A program made the translations under genes and the position numbers. A stretch of 64,000 nucleotides of DNA, taken from NCBI GenBank assembly GCA_945643635.1, contig CALZFC010000277.1, forward strand, positions 1-64,000. Direction: 5' to 3'. The notes beneath the pieces were generated by a model. The model had not been told where the DNA came from, did no database searches, and saw nothing but the letters and a program-made list of their open reading frames with translations. The DNA comes from Allodiplogaster sudhausi. Lineage: Eukaryota > Nematoda > Chromadorea > Rhabditida > Diplogasteridae. Shown piece by piece: positions 1 to 12,000 of the stretch (its first letter is position 1; the number at the start of each line of letters is the position of its first letter).

Positions 1-405
1 CTCTCTCCTTCTCTCTCTGTCTCTCTCTCTCTCTCCTTCTCTCTCTGTCTCTCTCTCTCTCTCTCCTTCTCTCTCTGTCTCTCTCTCTCTCTCCTTCTCT
101 CTCTCCTTCTCTCCTCTGTCTCTCTCTCCTTCTCTCTCTGTCTCTCTCTCTCTCTCCTTCTCTCTCTGTCTCTCTCTCTCTCTCCTTCTCTCTCTCCTTT
201 CTCTCTCTGTCTCTCTCTCTCTCTCCTTCTCTCTCTGTCTCTCTCTCTCTCTCCTTCTCTCTCTCCTCTCTCTCTGTCCTCTCTCTCTCTCCTCCTTCTC
301 TCTCTGTCTCTCTCTTCTCTCCTTCTCTCTCTGTCTCTCTCTCTCTCTCCTTCTCTCTCTCCTTCTCTCTCTGTCTCTCTCTCTCTCCTTCTCTCTCTCT
401 CTCTC
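1..405. repeat. CT-rich satellite/minisatellite
   Basis: Almost pure pyrimidine on the + strand. It is built from runs of CT interrupted by CCTT and TGT steps, so a short unit of roughly 20-30 bases recurs irregularly. It lies at the left edge of the window, so its true length is unknown. No gene is visible in it. Confidence 0.95.
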
Positions 406-673
406 GCTACTATGTCCATGACGAGCATATCTGAATACACAATCAGCAATCTTACAATTAGCGATGATGCTGAAGAAGGAATAGATGAGAGAGAGGGGGA
501 GAAAGAAAGAGAGAGAGAGAGACTGAGAGAGGATAGAAAAGCAGTGAATGAGACGAACGCGGTGGCGAGAGCCAGGCGTGCGTTGCTGTTCAAGTTGATG
601 AAGCATTACTTATTCTGGAAAACTGCTCATGGTCAGAAATCATCCAGACATTAGATCAAACGGCACTGCTTAG

Positions 674-675
<2 letters not shown>

Positions 676-730
<55 letters not shown>

Positions 731-955
731 ACTCTCTCACAACTCACTCACTCGTGCTCTCTAATCCACAATGCTGAAATTTTCACAGGCACTGTTTTGT
801 TCCGAGCATAATATTAAAAAAAAGATTTTTCGCTCCCACCCTCTCTCTCCTCCATCTATTTATCTCTGTCTCTCCTCTCTCTTTCTCTTCCTCTCTCTCT
901 CTTTCTCTTCACTCACTCGCTCTCTCTCTCACTCTCTCTCTCTCTCTCTATTTTC
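676..955. repeat. CT microsatellite tracts
   Basis: Two CT-rich stretches separated by a short ordinary sequence. A GA-rich stretch follows at about 1095-1235 and a pure CT run at about 1395-1432. The open frames here are simple-sequence artefacts. Between 1435 and 2250 the DNA is AT-rich with no gene that I can support. Confidence 0.85.
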
Positions 956-1389
956 CTCTAAATTCGACCATACATCAACGTCTTGCGCCAACGGTGCAGA
1001 GTATACAGACATTTGCGTATATGAGACATTCGGAGACCGGCTTGCAGCAACGATCATAGGCTATGAGTTCAGGATAAGTGTGAGAAGGTAGCTTCAGGGG
1101 GGAGGAGAGGGTGAGAGCGAGCTAGGGAGAGGGAGAGAGAGTGTGAGAGCGAACTAGACACAGAGAGAGAGAGAGTGAGAGCGAACTAGATAGAATGAGA
1201 GAGAGAGAGAGAAAGAGAGCAAAAGGGAAGAAAGAGGGAGCATTATGAATTAAGAGAGAATAAGTGGTACCGAGGAGGAAGCACCCACTGAAGGCGGAGC
1301 ATGATCGGACTCCCCGATCTAATAGCAGTATAGTTCTTCTTCCTCAGCTGAGATCAGGATCTGGCTAGGTGTTCACTGAGAGCGGCTCT

Positions 1390-1436
<47 letters not shown>

Positions 1437-2252
1437 CCTCTGTGTCATTTTCGTATTTCCAAACGTATTGATTTCGAAAAAAAATTGCTAGCCCAATTGT
1501 GCACACGATTGATTTGAATACTTTTATGTTATCAAATTTAAATAAACTTCCTATTTGCTTTGCATTGATTTAATAATATAAAACGGACCTCTATGATAAA
1601 TATGTTTGTAACATCGATGCCTGCTTTCTTTGACTTGAATATATAACTGTCATGTTTAGGAATCGACGTACAAATAAATGTGACAATTGCAGTGTATATA
1701 AGTGGTTTTAAATTATGTAACTATTTATTATGTTCATTATCAAATAGCAGCAATAAATATTGCTAAAATATGTATCTATTGCTGAAATTTGCATTGTTGC
1801 AATATTTTGCAGACGAAGAGCATCTCATCTCTTATTGACATTTACATACATACTCCTCCTTTTCAACTTTCATTTCCGTAATCCCTGTCTTACTACCATA
1901 TCTCAAGTCTTATATGTTAATTATATTCTAGCAATGACGGGCGAACAATGCAAGTAACATTCATCACTCACCCTGACTGGTCATTACACTTTTTTGCGCA
2001 TGCAAACCGCCTGTTTCTGCAATCTGCTTTTCTCCATGCCTGCAACTTTTCGTGACATTTCTTTTATTATTTCTCGAACGGACGATTTTTTTTAAAACAT
2101 TTTTTTCCTTAATTAAAAAAAAACGTTAATTTCTCTCGCTTAGTATTCGCATTTATTTCTTGTGATAAGAGACTTCAAAGGAGCTCTATGTACATTAAAT
2201 AAAAGTGTCGATACTCATTCGAAAATTAGTTTAAATTAAATTTACCTTTTAG

Positions 2253-2446
2253 GAGATCTCCAAAAGTGTGCTCAAGATGGAGGGCAGTCGGCTGCTTCAC
2301 TGGACAGCTGCAAGAATGAAGGCGCTCGTCGCGGCTACACCAAACAGCGGCACATGGGAAACGGTGGTGGAGGATACGGTAACGTTGGAACTGCCGTCGC
2401 TCTTCCCGCACCAGACAACGAGAGGAATCGGAGACGTGCGCCATGA
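2253..2446 (+). CDS. Terminal exon of an unrecognised gene
   Basis: A GC-rich open segment follows a good acceptor (ACCTTTTAG) and reads in one frame for 64 codons to a TGA at 2444. It encodes a polar tail beginning DLQKCAQDGGQS, with a Gly-rich stretch (GNGGGGYGN) and a basic end (NERNRRRAP). Codon content differs clearly from the AT-rich flanks, which is why I call it coding. I do not recognise the family. Upstream exons would have to lie to the left, and I could not find them in the repeats there. The collagen start codon is only about 120 bases downstream on the same strand, a spacing like that of nematode operons. That is inference only. Confidence 0.4.
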
Positions 2447-2486
2447 AGAAGGTCATGTAGAGTCGCGCCACGAGGAAATGCAACGA

Positions 2487-2562
2487 TTCCGCAGGTAGGA
2501 TTCGAACCCGCATTTCAGTGATCGCTGAACTTGAGCCTCTAACCAATACACCAATAAAATGC
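2487..2562 (-). tRNA. Degenerate tRNA-like sequence
   Basis: On the minus strand it has a D-arm-like GGTGTATTGGTTAGAGGC, a possible anticodon stem (TTCAG with CTGAA) and a T-loop GGTTCGAATCC. The acceptor stem does not pair convincingly and the anticodon loop has the wrong length. A tRNA-derived repeat or decayed tRNA is more likely than a working gene. It lies directly upstream of the collagen start codon. Confidence 0.35.
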
Positions 2563-2565
2563 AGG

Positions 2566-4914
2566 ATGGCGTTCATCGCGGTCGCAGTGTCGACTGCGAC
2601 GATGCTATCGACGCTTCTCCTTCTCCCGCTCGCCTATCAACACGTTCAGCGGGTTCAGACCAGCCTCTCCGCCGATGCGCACTTTTGCAGGGTGATCATT
2701 AGTGATTTTACAAGTTATACATCAATGGTACAAAGTTTATAAAAAAAAAAAATTCGTAGAGTCGAAATCGCGATCTTTGGTCGGAGGTACTCAGCGTGAC
2801 GCTCTCGCGAGGCCGCGAACCAACGGTAGAACATTAAAAGTATTGGCTCCATTATTGATTGATTAATTTTTGCTTTCCAATTATGTTTTTCTGATTACAA
2901 TAAATCTCTTAGATGAAAAAGATTTTCTCAATTCCTGTGTAATTCGAAGTTAACGCCACGTTTGAAACGCGCAGTGGAGAGCGCGGCCGCGACGACAACG
3001 GCGGACCCGACGGTCGGCCGCGGCGCCGGCAGCAGTGCGGCGGCCGCCGGCTACCGCATCGGCGAGCCCGTGCCCGCCGCTGGCTCTTTGGCCATTTCAT
3101 TCGCAACGGCGACGAGTCGGGCCATGTTTTCATTCTAACATTTTTATTTTTATTATCTGAGTCTTGTATAAATGAGTTTTTGACTCTTTGACGACGATGA
3201 TGCGTATTTGCTCAAAAAAGAAAATAAATGGGATTTCATTTTTTAAATCTAAAATACATTGCAGAAAGCTGGCGAGCATCAAGCTTCGCGAGATTACGAA
3301 GCTTCATCAGCGAATCGCGCGGCAATATGTATTTTTAAATTCTTTTTTTTTTCAAATTAATTTAATCTAAATTGGCAGGTGTTCACCTTAAATGTTTTTT
3401 CTAGACTATTTCAATTGTAAAAGAACATATTATTAAATGATTTTGGATGCGAGAAAAATAAAAATCAATAATAGAACGAGGACGCGGCGCCGACGGAAGT
3501 CGGGCCGACATGCTGCCCGTGCCAGCAGGGCCCGCCCGGGCCGGCCGCCAGCCCGGCGCCGCAGGCAACGACGGAAAAGACGGCGAGAACGGAGCCGATG
3601 GCGAGCATGGACAGGGTTGGCGAGATAGTGAGGGAGAGAAAAAAGAGAGAGAGGAGAGAGAGAGAGAGAGAGAGATGGAGACAGAAAGTAGTAAGAAATG
3701 AGCTTTCACAGATTACGCACCACCGCCATTGTCACCTCCGGAAGATGCCTACGGCGGGGGTGGGGAGGAGAGGGAGGGGGTCCGGGAGGAGGAGGAAGTG
3801 GAAAAGGTGGCGGTCAAGGAGGATACGCGTCCTCAGTCTCTGTCATCTGCATTCCGCAGTGCCCTCCTGGTTAGACTACGTCATTTCGGCATTCCGTTTA
3901 TTGAATGTCTGAAAAATTCTACTGCGAGTAAACAGAAATTTTTTAAATGTATTAGCACTTCATAATATAAATATAATATAAATTAATTATCGAATAAGTT
4001 TCATTTAAAAACAAAAAATGCCATAAACAGGCCCTCCGGGAGCGGCAGGAGCCCCGGGAGACAAGGGCCCACGCGGCTATCCCGGCCTCATGGGCGAGTC
4101 GGGCATTCCTGGCAAGCCTGGCGAGAAGGGAGGCATCGGCAAGCAGGTACATACTTTGTATCTCTCTATTTCTCCTTCTGTCTCTATTCTCTCTCCTTCG
4201 CTCTCTATCTCTTTATATCTTACCTCTCGTTATCTCTTTATCTCTCTTATTCGCTTGCTGCTTCGAGTTCATTTTTTTTTTACTTTATCACACACCAATT
4301 TCTTCTTCGCCTATTCACATTTGTCTTCGAATTTGTCTACGGATACACGATTGAGGGCCCACCGGGACCTCCCGGCTATCCGGGACGGCCCGAGGAGAAG
4401 GGCGAGAACGGCAAGCATGTTCCAGGTATTTACATGAAATTAGTTTTTTTTTTCAGGCGATAAATTTGCTTTATTTTTTACTCAAAAAAATGAATCCGTT
4501 TTTAAGGCGTAGCTCCCGTCGGTCCACCGGGCCGCCCTGGCGAGCCCGGCCCTCCTGGCCCGGCCGGGCCCCCGGGCAGCAAGGGCAATCCGGGAGCCAG
4601 GGCCACCTGGCCCAGCCGGCGATCAGGGCAATCCAGGTTTGGCTCATTTTATGTCTCTATTCAATTTCCCCCTCTTTCCCTCTTCCTATTTCTCTCACCT
4701 CTCTCTTCTCTCCTCTCTCTCCATTCTTCTCTCTCTCTTCCTATATGTCTTTTTTTCTCTCACTCTCTCTTCTCTCTTCTCTCTCTCTCTGTGTCTCTCT
4801 CCTAGGTGTCTTTGGCAAGCCGGTACTGTGGGTCCACCCGGGCCGGACGGCGCCGCTGGCTCCGCAGGCAGCTGTGACCACTGTCCGATTCCACGGACGG
4901 CGCCAGGCTATTAG
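2566..4914 (+). pseudogene. Nematode cuticle collagen (frameshifted)
   Basis: Secreted structural collagen of the cuticle. The first exon (2566-2691) starts MAFIAVAVSTATMLSTLLLL and runs through LAYQHVQRVQTSLSADAHFC, the usual N-terminal domain with signal-anchor and conserved Gln/Ser positions. The exon at 3261-3327 ends HQRIARQY, at the place of the furin-type cleavage motif. Gly-X-Y exons follow at about 3482-3616, 4031-4146, 4353-4424, 4506-4636 and 4806-4914. The last ends with the family-typical CDHCPIPRTAPGY and stop. Three one-base frameshifts break the Gly-X-Y frame, near 3544 (loss), 4600 (gain) and 4826 (loss). One Gly position near 4394 reads Glu. The sequence is either a recent pseudogene or carries assembly errors. 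A GC-rich block at 2973-3125 may be another exon, but no frame fits. CT tracts fill the introns before 4353 and 4806. Confidence 0.85.
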
Positions 4915-5248
4915 TCGCATCTCTATCAAATAAGGGTCCCGCCACTATTGCTACAGTATTCCCTTTTGGGCCCTATCACTATTGCAATAGTGCTCTTTTT
5001 GCCATTCTCTTCCATATTCGCAAACAAATCTCTGTATTTTTAAAGATTATTCACTTAAATTTTTTCATTCTAACAGTAATCATACAATGTATGTATATAT
5101 TCGTTGCATTTAACCGCACTATCTTTTGCCCATTCGGCTGCTCATCATATAAGATTCAGTCTGCTCATCCTCTTCTGTTCCACCTGTTCCGTATCTTGGT
5201 TGTGAAGATGTTTTCCAGGTGCAAACATGCTTGGCTTATCCGCTCTCT
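4915..5248. other. Intergenic, no feature seen
   Basis: Mixed-composition sequence after the collagen stop, with no splice-bounded coding segment. A phrase around CACTATTGC-ACTATTGCAATAG is repeated once near 4940 and 4978. Confidence 0.5.
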
Positions 5249-5455
5249 TCATCTCTTTCGCTCATCTTTTGGATCTTTCTTATCTCGAAAGCGCATCTCT
5301 CCTTCTAAACTTCTAGCTTGTTCTGTCAAGTCGTGGAACTTGTAAGCTTGCCAGGCTACATGAATGTGTTTATGAAGTTGTTCATCTGATCGTTCATTTT
5401 CAGCTTGTAACAAGAATTCCTTCCTGTTTTCCGCTTCGCTCTTCTCTGCCACCAT
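5249..5455 (-). CDS. Possible 68-aa charged ORF, unrecognised
   Basis: A minus-strand frame of 68 codons starts MVAEKSEAENRKEFLLQAEN. It is rich in Glu, Lys, Arg and Gln with a heptad-like pattern, so it would form a helix or coiled coil. A stop lies directly upstream in frame, and no clear splice sites connect it to other coding DNA. It could be a small protein, a piece of a decayed mobile element or chance. Confidence 0.2.
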   Translation of the reverse strand: MVAEKSEAENRKEFLLQAENERSDEQLHKHIHVAWQAYKFHDLTEQARSLEGEMRFRDKKDPKDERKR

Positions 5456-5769
5456 TTCTCATTCTCCACTTTCCACATTCCGTCTTCATTCCTTCGAGTC
5501 CACACGCAGAAGATTACATTTATTATGACATATTGACACTACTAACTATATTTTTGTAACGATCAATGCCATGATGAAAAAAAAATCAATTTACATTATT
5601 AGTTCAATCTGCATTTTACATATGTATGTGCAACTGATTGAACCCCAATTCCTGGATAAAAATAATCATTTATCGGTACAGGTAGTAGAACAAGATATAG
5701 AGAAATCAGAAAATCTGTAGAACGTCGCTAAGATTTCGTGCCGTGAAAAGTGTAAAGATGGAGAGAATG

Positions 5770-6008
5770 AGAGAATGAGAGAGAGAGAGAGAGAGAGACA
5801 AAACAGTGAGAAATCAGAGAGAGGTGCGCAGGCGAAGAACTCGGAAGTTCCACATTGTGCTGCTTCTCTTATGTTATGTAAATAGAAGCTTACGAAAATA
5901 GAGAGTAGAAGGCGAAAAAGAGCGAACAAAGCTTCTTTGTTGAAACAGTGAGAAGGAGAGTCAAAGAGAGAGAGAGAGAGAGAGAGTGTGAGAGACAGAG
6001 ACAGAGAC

Positions 6009-6041
<33 letters not shown>

Positions 6042-6045
6042 TGAG
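5770..6045. repeat. GA microsatellite cluster
   Basis: GA runs on the + strand near 5770-5800 and 5960-6045, just downstream (in minus sense) of the EF-hand gene. The long open frames across it are products of the repeat. Confidence 0.9.
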
Positions 6046-6179
6046 TAAGAGATGAAATTGTGAAAAATGGGGGGCAGTAAAAATCTAAACGATCGAGACG
6101 GAAGCAAGGCTTATTCCCTGACAAAAAATATTCCATCGTTTTACAAAAAGAAAAAGAAGAAAGCTAAAGGCTTCTATAA

Positions 6180-6834
6180 TCAGGCTTGTGGTGAGGTCGC
6201 CTTCGTGATGTACTCTTTGAATTCTGAAAAAGTTTTATTATTTTATTTTTCTGCATGACTTTTATGTAATGAAAAAAATATATGTGCAAGAAGTTTTTTT
6301 TTATTTAGCATAAAAAGAAAACAAAAACCTTCAAAGCTGATCTTAGCATCTCCGTCCTTATCAGCGGACTTGATGACGTTAATGAGGAACTTGAGATTCG
6401 CCTTGAATGCCGGGTCCTTCTTGTCGTCCTGAACAAAAATATATCAAGGCAAATTTTAACTTTTACAAAATCTCTTTGTAGTGCATGGATGAAAACATAG
6501 AATTTTTTGAAAACAGAGAATGAAAGGGAGAAATCTGTTAACCATCAATTTGAGATAAGAATGCAGAGAGGGTGAAGACAGGAAAAGAGTGAAAGAGAGG
6601 GAGAGAGAGAGAGAGAAAGAGAAAGAGAGGGAGAGAGAGAGAGAGAAAGAGAAAGAGAGGGAGAGAGAGAGAAAGAGAAAGAGAGGGAGAGAGAGAGAGA
6701 GAAAGAGACAAAGAGAGGATGAGAATACCTTATCAGCTGCCAATAGCATGCAGATGATATCCTCCCTGCCAATGAAACCGGACATGTCCTTGTCGTGCTG
6801 AGTGAACATCTCGCGAAGCTCATGCTCTGTATGG

Positions 6835-6879
<45 letters not shown>

Positions 6880-7320
6880 AGAGAGAGAAAGGGAAAGAGA
6901 GAGAAAGGAAGATATTGATAAATAGCGAAATGAAAAAAAATTAACGAAACTATTAATGTAGTATAAAGACTTTTTTAATCCCAAAAATGAAGAATAAAGG
7001 TAAGCGAACCCCAGGCTGCCATCTTCACTGCGCTAGTTGGATGAATGAGACGAAGGCTTGGTGGACGATCCCAGTGGATATCTATGTGAGAGCGAGGGAG
7101 AGGGAGAGAGGGAGAGAGCGAGCTAGAGAGAGAGAGAGGGAGAGAGAGAGGGAGACAGGGGGGAGGGAGAGAGTGTGAGGAGTAGAGGTAAGAGGCTGAA
7201 AACGGGGAGGGGGAAGAGAAGGTGGAAGAGAAGGCAATAGATTTTGCTCACCTGAAGCTCCTCTAAATTCTCAATCCCACGGAGTTCTCTGTCGTCGTGC
7301 CGTTAATTTCTCGCTGAAAG
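6180..7320 (-). CDS. EF-hand calcium-binding protein (calmodulin-like)
   Basis: The minus-strand 3' exons are clear: 6729-6826, 6329-6428 and 6180-6223. They splice in phase to give an EF-hand with loop DKDMSGFIGRED after the helix LREMFTQH, then a second EF-hand with loop DKDGDAKISFEE, ending FKEYITKATSPQA and stop at 6180. Acidic residues sit at the metal-binding positions of both loops, so Ca2+ binding is expected. Less certain 5' exons lie near 7010-7085 (a HPTSAVKMAAWG segment resembling the linker helix of calmodulin) and 7252-7310 (RELRGIENLEELQ before a GTGAGC donor). A further open segment at about 7740-7800 may also belong. The start codon is not identified. The introns carry very long CT tracts in the sense direction, one ending beside the 6826 acceptor. 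Confidence 0.8.
6586..6910. repeat. GA microsatellites inside EF-hand introns
   Basis: GAGAGA/GAAAGAG arrays at 6590-6716 and 6838-6910 on the + strand, which are CT in the gene's sense. They flank exon 6729-6826 on both sides. Similar arrays occur at 7090-7170 (GA), 7325-7480 (CT), 7655-7690 (CT) and 7823-7870 (GA). Confidence 0.9.
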
Positions 7321-7652
7321 CCACCTCCCCCCCTCACTCTCTCCTTCTCTCCTTCTCCCTCTCTCTCTCTCTCTCTCTCTCGCTCCCTCTACTCTCGCTC
7401 TCTCCTCCTTCTCTCTCTCTATTTCTCTCTCTCTATCTATCTTTCGCTCTCTCTCTCTCTCGCTCTCTCTGACTCAGTGTTGACACTGTCCCACCGCTCT
7501 TTGGTGGAGGAGACTTTCCCTGCTATTCCTGTCACCTTTCTCAAAAATCTTTCTTTCGCTAAAAATTCTCTCTGTCTCTGTATTCTTCTTTTATCCCTAT
7601 AACCTGCACGTCTATCTACTTTCTTTTTATCTACATATCTCCCTGCTCTCTC

Positions 7653-7689
<37 letters not shown>

Positions 7690-7829
7690 CTCTCCCCCTC
7701 ACTTTCCCGCCAGGATTTCAAGCAAGACACGAGATGTCGCATGCTCGACCGTCCAACTTCTTCACAAGCTGCGCGGCTTTCAGGCCCCTTCTTCTGGTGA
7801 CCAAGTTGTGATGAGAGCGAGAGGGGAAG

Positions 7830-7870
<41 letters not shown>

Positions 7871-7876
<6 letters not shown>

Positions 7877-8227
7877 CTGGAGACGGAAAGCAGGTAGAGA
7901 ACTAAAAAAAGAAGAGAAAATAGTTATGCATGTACATAGAATACGTTGGACAGAGATAAAATGCTTACTGCACCTACATACATATCTCTCTATCTTCTCT
8001 ATTTTACCCTATCTCTCTCTATGTTTCTCTCTCTCTTTCTTTACACTTAAAACACCTCACTTTCTTTTGTTTTAGTTTCTCTTTCTAAATCCAAACCAAA
8101 TATTACAACAACATGCATTTCGTTATTCTAAGTTGCGGGAACAACGAATACATGGTTGAGCATATCAGAACATCCTGTAGTTAAACCTGTGAAGAAAGCG
8201 AAATATGTATGTACATACTAGATGCGA
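7871..8227. other. Intergenic, no gene seen
   Basis: AT-rich sequence with short TCTCTAT runs. I see no coding segment or structured element that I can support. Confidence 0.5.
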
Positions 8228-8535
8228 ACGAGATAGGAAGAGAAATTGCTTCGGAGGAGGGGATGCCAAGGGTGGTCTGGCAAGTGCAATGCCCCACAGC
8301 GGCAGAGGCCGCAGACTCTAGGATGCCTTTGTAAGAAGGGCTGGGCTTGCTGGAGTTGAGAACCAGTGGCCCCTGTTGCACGCTTATTATGCTAAGGCAT
8401 AATATGGCTATGTGGCAGAGCCGAGGTGTCCGCGCCTGGCAGCCCTTGCAACCCTCCGGCGGTGCTTGTGCTGGCCAGGCGGGGCGACATTTTGTCGTTT
8501 CCTAGTCACTCTGGGCCGCAAGTATGAAAAGAAGT
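8228..8535. ncRNA. Possible structured non-coding RNA
   Basis: A sharply bounded GC-rich block in AT-rich DNA with no convincing coding frame. On the + strand it contains successive hairpins: ATTATGC-TAAG-GCATAAT near 8386-8403, CGCCTGGC pairing with GCCAGGCG across about 8433-8486, and CGACA-TTT-TGTCG near 8488-8500 followed by a short T run. Any one could be chance, but three nested in order suggest a folded RNA or a GC-rich mobile element. I could not match it to 7SL, RNase P, U1-U6 or 5S. Confidence 0.3.
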
Positions 8536-9026
8536 TGTTATTTTATGGATGGGTGAACATCTTTAATTTTCTTGTTCCATAATGCCCAAAACGTTGCTCG
8601 GGATTCTTTTCTATGAAGAGACTCCGGATCTAGTCTCTGTTCGATATTGTGATGCTTATACGCGCACTGTTGCCTGTTAATCCATCGCCTTCTCCGTTCG
8701 CTCGGCTGTAATGGATGACAAGAATAACTGGCACTTTAAAGAGAATTGTTGTTGTATTTGTTTATAATAGCGAATATTTCGAAAAATAAAAATAAATAAA
8801 TAAACAAAAAGTATCAACATGTTTCGCGACATGTGGGTGACCCCTGTGCCCAGGCAAATACGAATATTTAGCCGAGTTATGGATCATTATATTTTGAAGA
8901 GTACTGCACAGTTTGTCGAAAGGCTTTAAAAAAACACGACGCTCAAATATTTATATAGTTGCCTGTGCACACTCACAAGTACGAGTATTTACGTATTTAT
9001 TTGATTTCACAACTGTGCTTTATCAG

Positions 9027-12000
9027 TCAAATCTTTGATTTCAACGACTCCCTTAGCAGACGACGCAGTATCTTTCCGGATGGAGACTTCGGTATTTCCT
9101 TCACGAATTCGATGCCGCCTTTCGGTTGCTTGTATGGCGCAACCTTTCCTGCAAAAAAGATACATAAAGAAATGAGAGATTTGTAAGTAATCTTCGGAAA
9201 CCGTTGACAAAGTCGTGGACGTCCTGGTGAGAGAGTCTTTCGCTGTTTCTCACGACGAATGCCCGTGGAAGTTCGCCCGCGTCCTGGTCAGGGACGCCTA
9301 TTACGGCGGCGTCGGCGATGAGTGGATGAGACAGTAAGATGTCCTCCAACTCAGACGGCGACAGCTGGAAGAGGGAATTATTTTGAAATGAAATAGAAAT
9401 ATTCGGAATGGAAACAAACGTCGAGGCGGCACCTGGAAGAGGGAATTACGTAGAAATGCAATAGAAATATTCGGAACGGAAACAGACGTCAAAGGGGCAC
9501 CTGGATTCCCTTGACTTTGATGAGCTCCTTCAGACGGTCGACGATGAAGAGATCTCCGTCCTCATCGACGTAACCGATGTCCCCTGATAAAAGATATCCA
9601 TTTGTAATTACCCTAGCTTATGCAAGACAAGAAGAGTTTCTGAGAAACTAAACCGGTGTGCAGCCATCCGTCTCTGATTGTTTCTCTGGTCGCCTCGGGC
9701 CGGTTCAGATAGCCAAGCATGACTGGCGGTCCCTTCACGCAAATCTCGCCAGCCACGCCCGTCGGGCATTCCTCGCCCGTCTTTAGGTCGACAATCTATT
9801 GGATATATTTTTTAAATATTAATTATCTCATCGCCGAACGTGTAAGTTGAGTCGAGAGCGCCATAAAGAAGGTTACTTAAGCAGAGGAAATAAAGAGTGA
9901 CCTTGCCGAGCAAGCCGGGCGCAATCTTGCCAACACACCCGTGTTTCGTGTTAGATTGCACGTCCGCGACGTGAGAGGCTCCGTCATTCCGAAGCCCTGA
10001 ACTCAATCTTGGTTTGTTTGACACGAGGGCGAGATTAAGAGAGGTGCGACTACAATGGTCAGGAAAATTCAAGCTGGTTACGGTCCAGTTTTGCGCTCCT
10101 TTAGGGGGACTCTTCCTTCAAGAGTAAATGTAGTCAACTTTGCGTCTTACGAATATTCGCCTCTCATCTTTTTCAAACAGTTTTTTCTTCTGAAAGCTTG
10201 AGACATGAAACATACCTGCTGGATAAACATGACATTCGGAAACCTTCTCAGGACTTCCTCGCACAGATCGCGACCAGCCGGCACTGCAGCACTCGCGAGA
10301 ATGCGAATGCTGCTGAGGCCGAGCAGATCGGAGACTTGGCCATGAACACGAGGATGGGAGGCACCACGCGGACGGAGGGCAGCTGAGAAGAAGTGAAGTG
10401 CATCGAGAAAGGAGGAGCATCTTTACCTTGAAATCCTGGATAACCTTGCAGAAGGCATGCGGGTCGAAGTGTGCCATTGTGATGCAAGTGATACCCTTGT
10501 AGAATATGGAGGCAAGCACCGCTGGAGTCAATGGGTCAACCATACATATTTACATATTTAATCTTAGTTAACTTATAGAAAAATTATATATATATATATA
10601 GCGCTAATGGTAAGCTCGAAATGCGTACAGAATCCATAGAGATGATTCGTGGGCAGGAACAGCAGAGTGTGCTCGTTCTTGAAATCGACGCCATCCAACG
10701 GCGGCACCTTTCGCAGTCGGTCTTTCACTCTTCAGAGGGAAATTAACATATTAATAAGACGCTGTATTCAAAAGATTCTTTTAAAGTATAAAAAATTGTT
10801 TTAAAGGAGGGCGATCACCGAAAAATTATGTGATATTTCAAATTGCCACGACCATTTGCACTCTCATTCGCGCGTGCTATTTACATGCAGCGTGTTTGTT
10901 CGACCTGCGAAATAGCACGCGAGAATGAGAGTGAGTAATCACAGGGCAGACGCGGCTATTTGAACTTACATTAAATATTTTTCGGTAAACGCACTCCTTT
11001 AAAAAATACGATTATATGAAGAATATAAACCTGGAATATGGAAGAAGAGCAACGTCACGATCGAGGCAAACCTTAACGCTTTCCATACGCCCAAACGGCG
11101 TCCCCTCAACGCTCTCCCATGAGATAAGGAAATCAGAAGGAGTTGCCTGCTTCTTCTTGTCCACTTTATTCATTCCAATTACGATAATCTTCTGGAAAGA
11201 AAATGAAATGAACATCAATTTAAGTGCTCCAACTTATTTTGATACAATAAATATGTATTCCGCACATGTAAAAGTGAAGAAGATTTTAAGAAAGTACCCG
11301 AATGCGCGGTAGATTCTTGGCAGCCTCGCAAACCTTGCCGACGTGCTCGTGCGAGGTGAGCACGACGCTGTAGCCACAGTCGGCAAATTGGCTCTCCAGC
11401 TCCCCTCACAAATATATAGTTTTATGTAAATAAATAAAAAACTTCTGCCGTTGTTTGTATTATGTCAGTTTTGTAGACGTTCTACATGTTTCGAATAACT
11501 TACTCTAGCGGGCAAAAGCTTGTTCTCGCCCGGTACCTCGGGATTCCCAGGCAAACCTTTTCGTAAACTTTTGGTTGCTTTCGAATACGTTTTCTTCAAG
11601 CAAAAGTAGGTGGTGAATTAGGACTTCAATGACATTTGAAATTGGGGAATTTGTCCGTCAAAGTTATGACAATAGCGAACAAAAGTGAAAGAAGTAAAGT
11701 TTCTGACGAATTTTTAGAAACTAATTTTCTCTCATGAATTTTTTTGTTTAATGAGTTTTTAAAGGATGTATCCGGGGAATAATTTACCTAGGTTTTTTCT
11801 AAATGGATAAGTTCACCTTGGCGTAAAACATATATCCTGATAATTTATGCGATTTTCTTTCATTACATTCTGAGCAAAAGTGACGTGAAATCTGGCGGGT
11901 AGATAATTAGCTACGGTAGGTCAGAGCGCCCTCCTTTTTCACATGCTCTCTTAACTGAGCGACAGGCAACTTTTTGAGCGCGCGCATTCAAAGTGGTTCT

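Noticed and set aside
412..654. 80-codon + frame next to the CT satellite
   Set aside because: Its middle is Glu/Arg repeats from a GA microsatellite. No splice signals or motif.
2973..3125. GC-rich block as a collagen exon or an antisense gene
   Set aside because: Looks coding-like on both strands (minus gives a 24-residue frame), but no reading frame connects to the collagen exons. Left unassigned.
5666..6136. Long minus frame rich in Leu and Ser
   Set aside because: Translation of a GA/CT repeat. The Leu-Ser pattern is a repeat artefact.
10118..10543. Long minus frame over the ligase exons read as one exon
   Set aside because: It crosses two splice junctions and switches frame. The spliced exons 10427-10521 and 10216-10382 give the family sequence instead.
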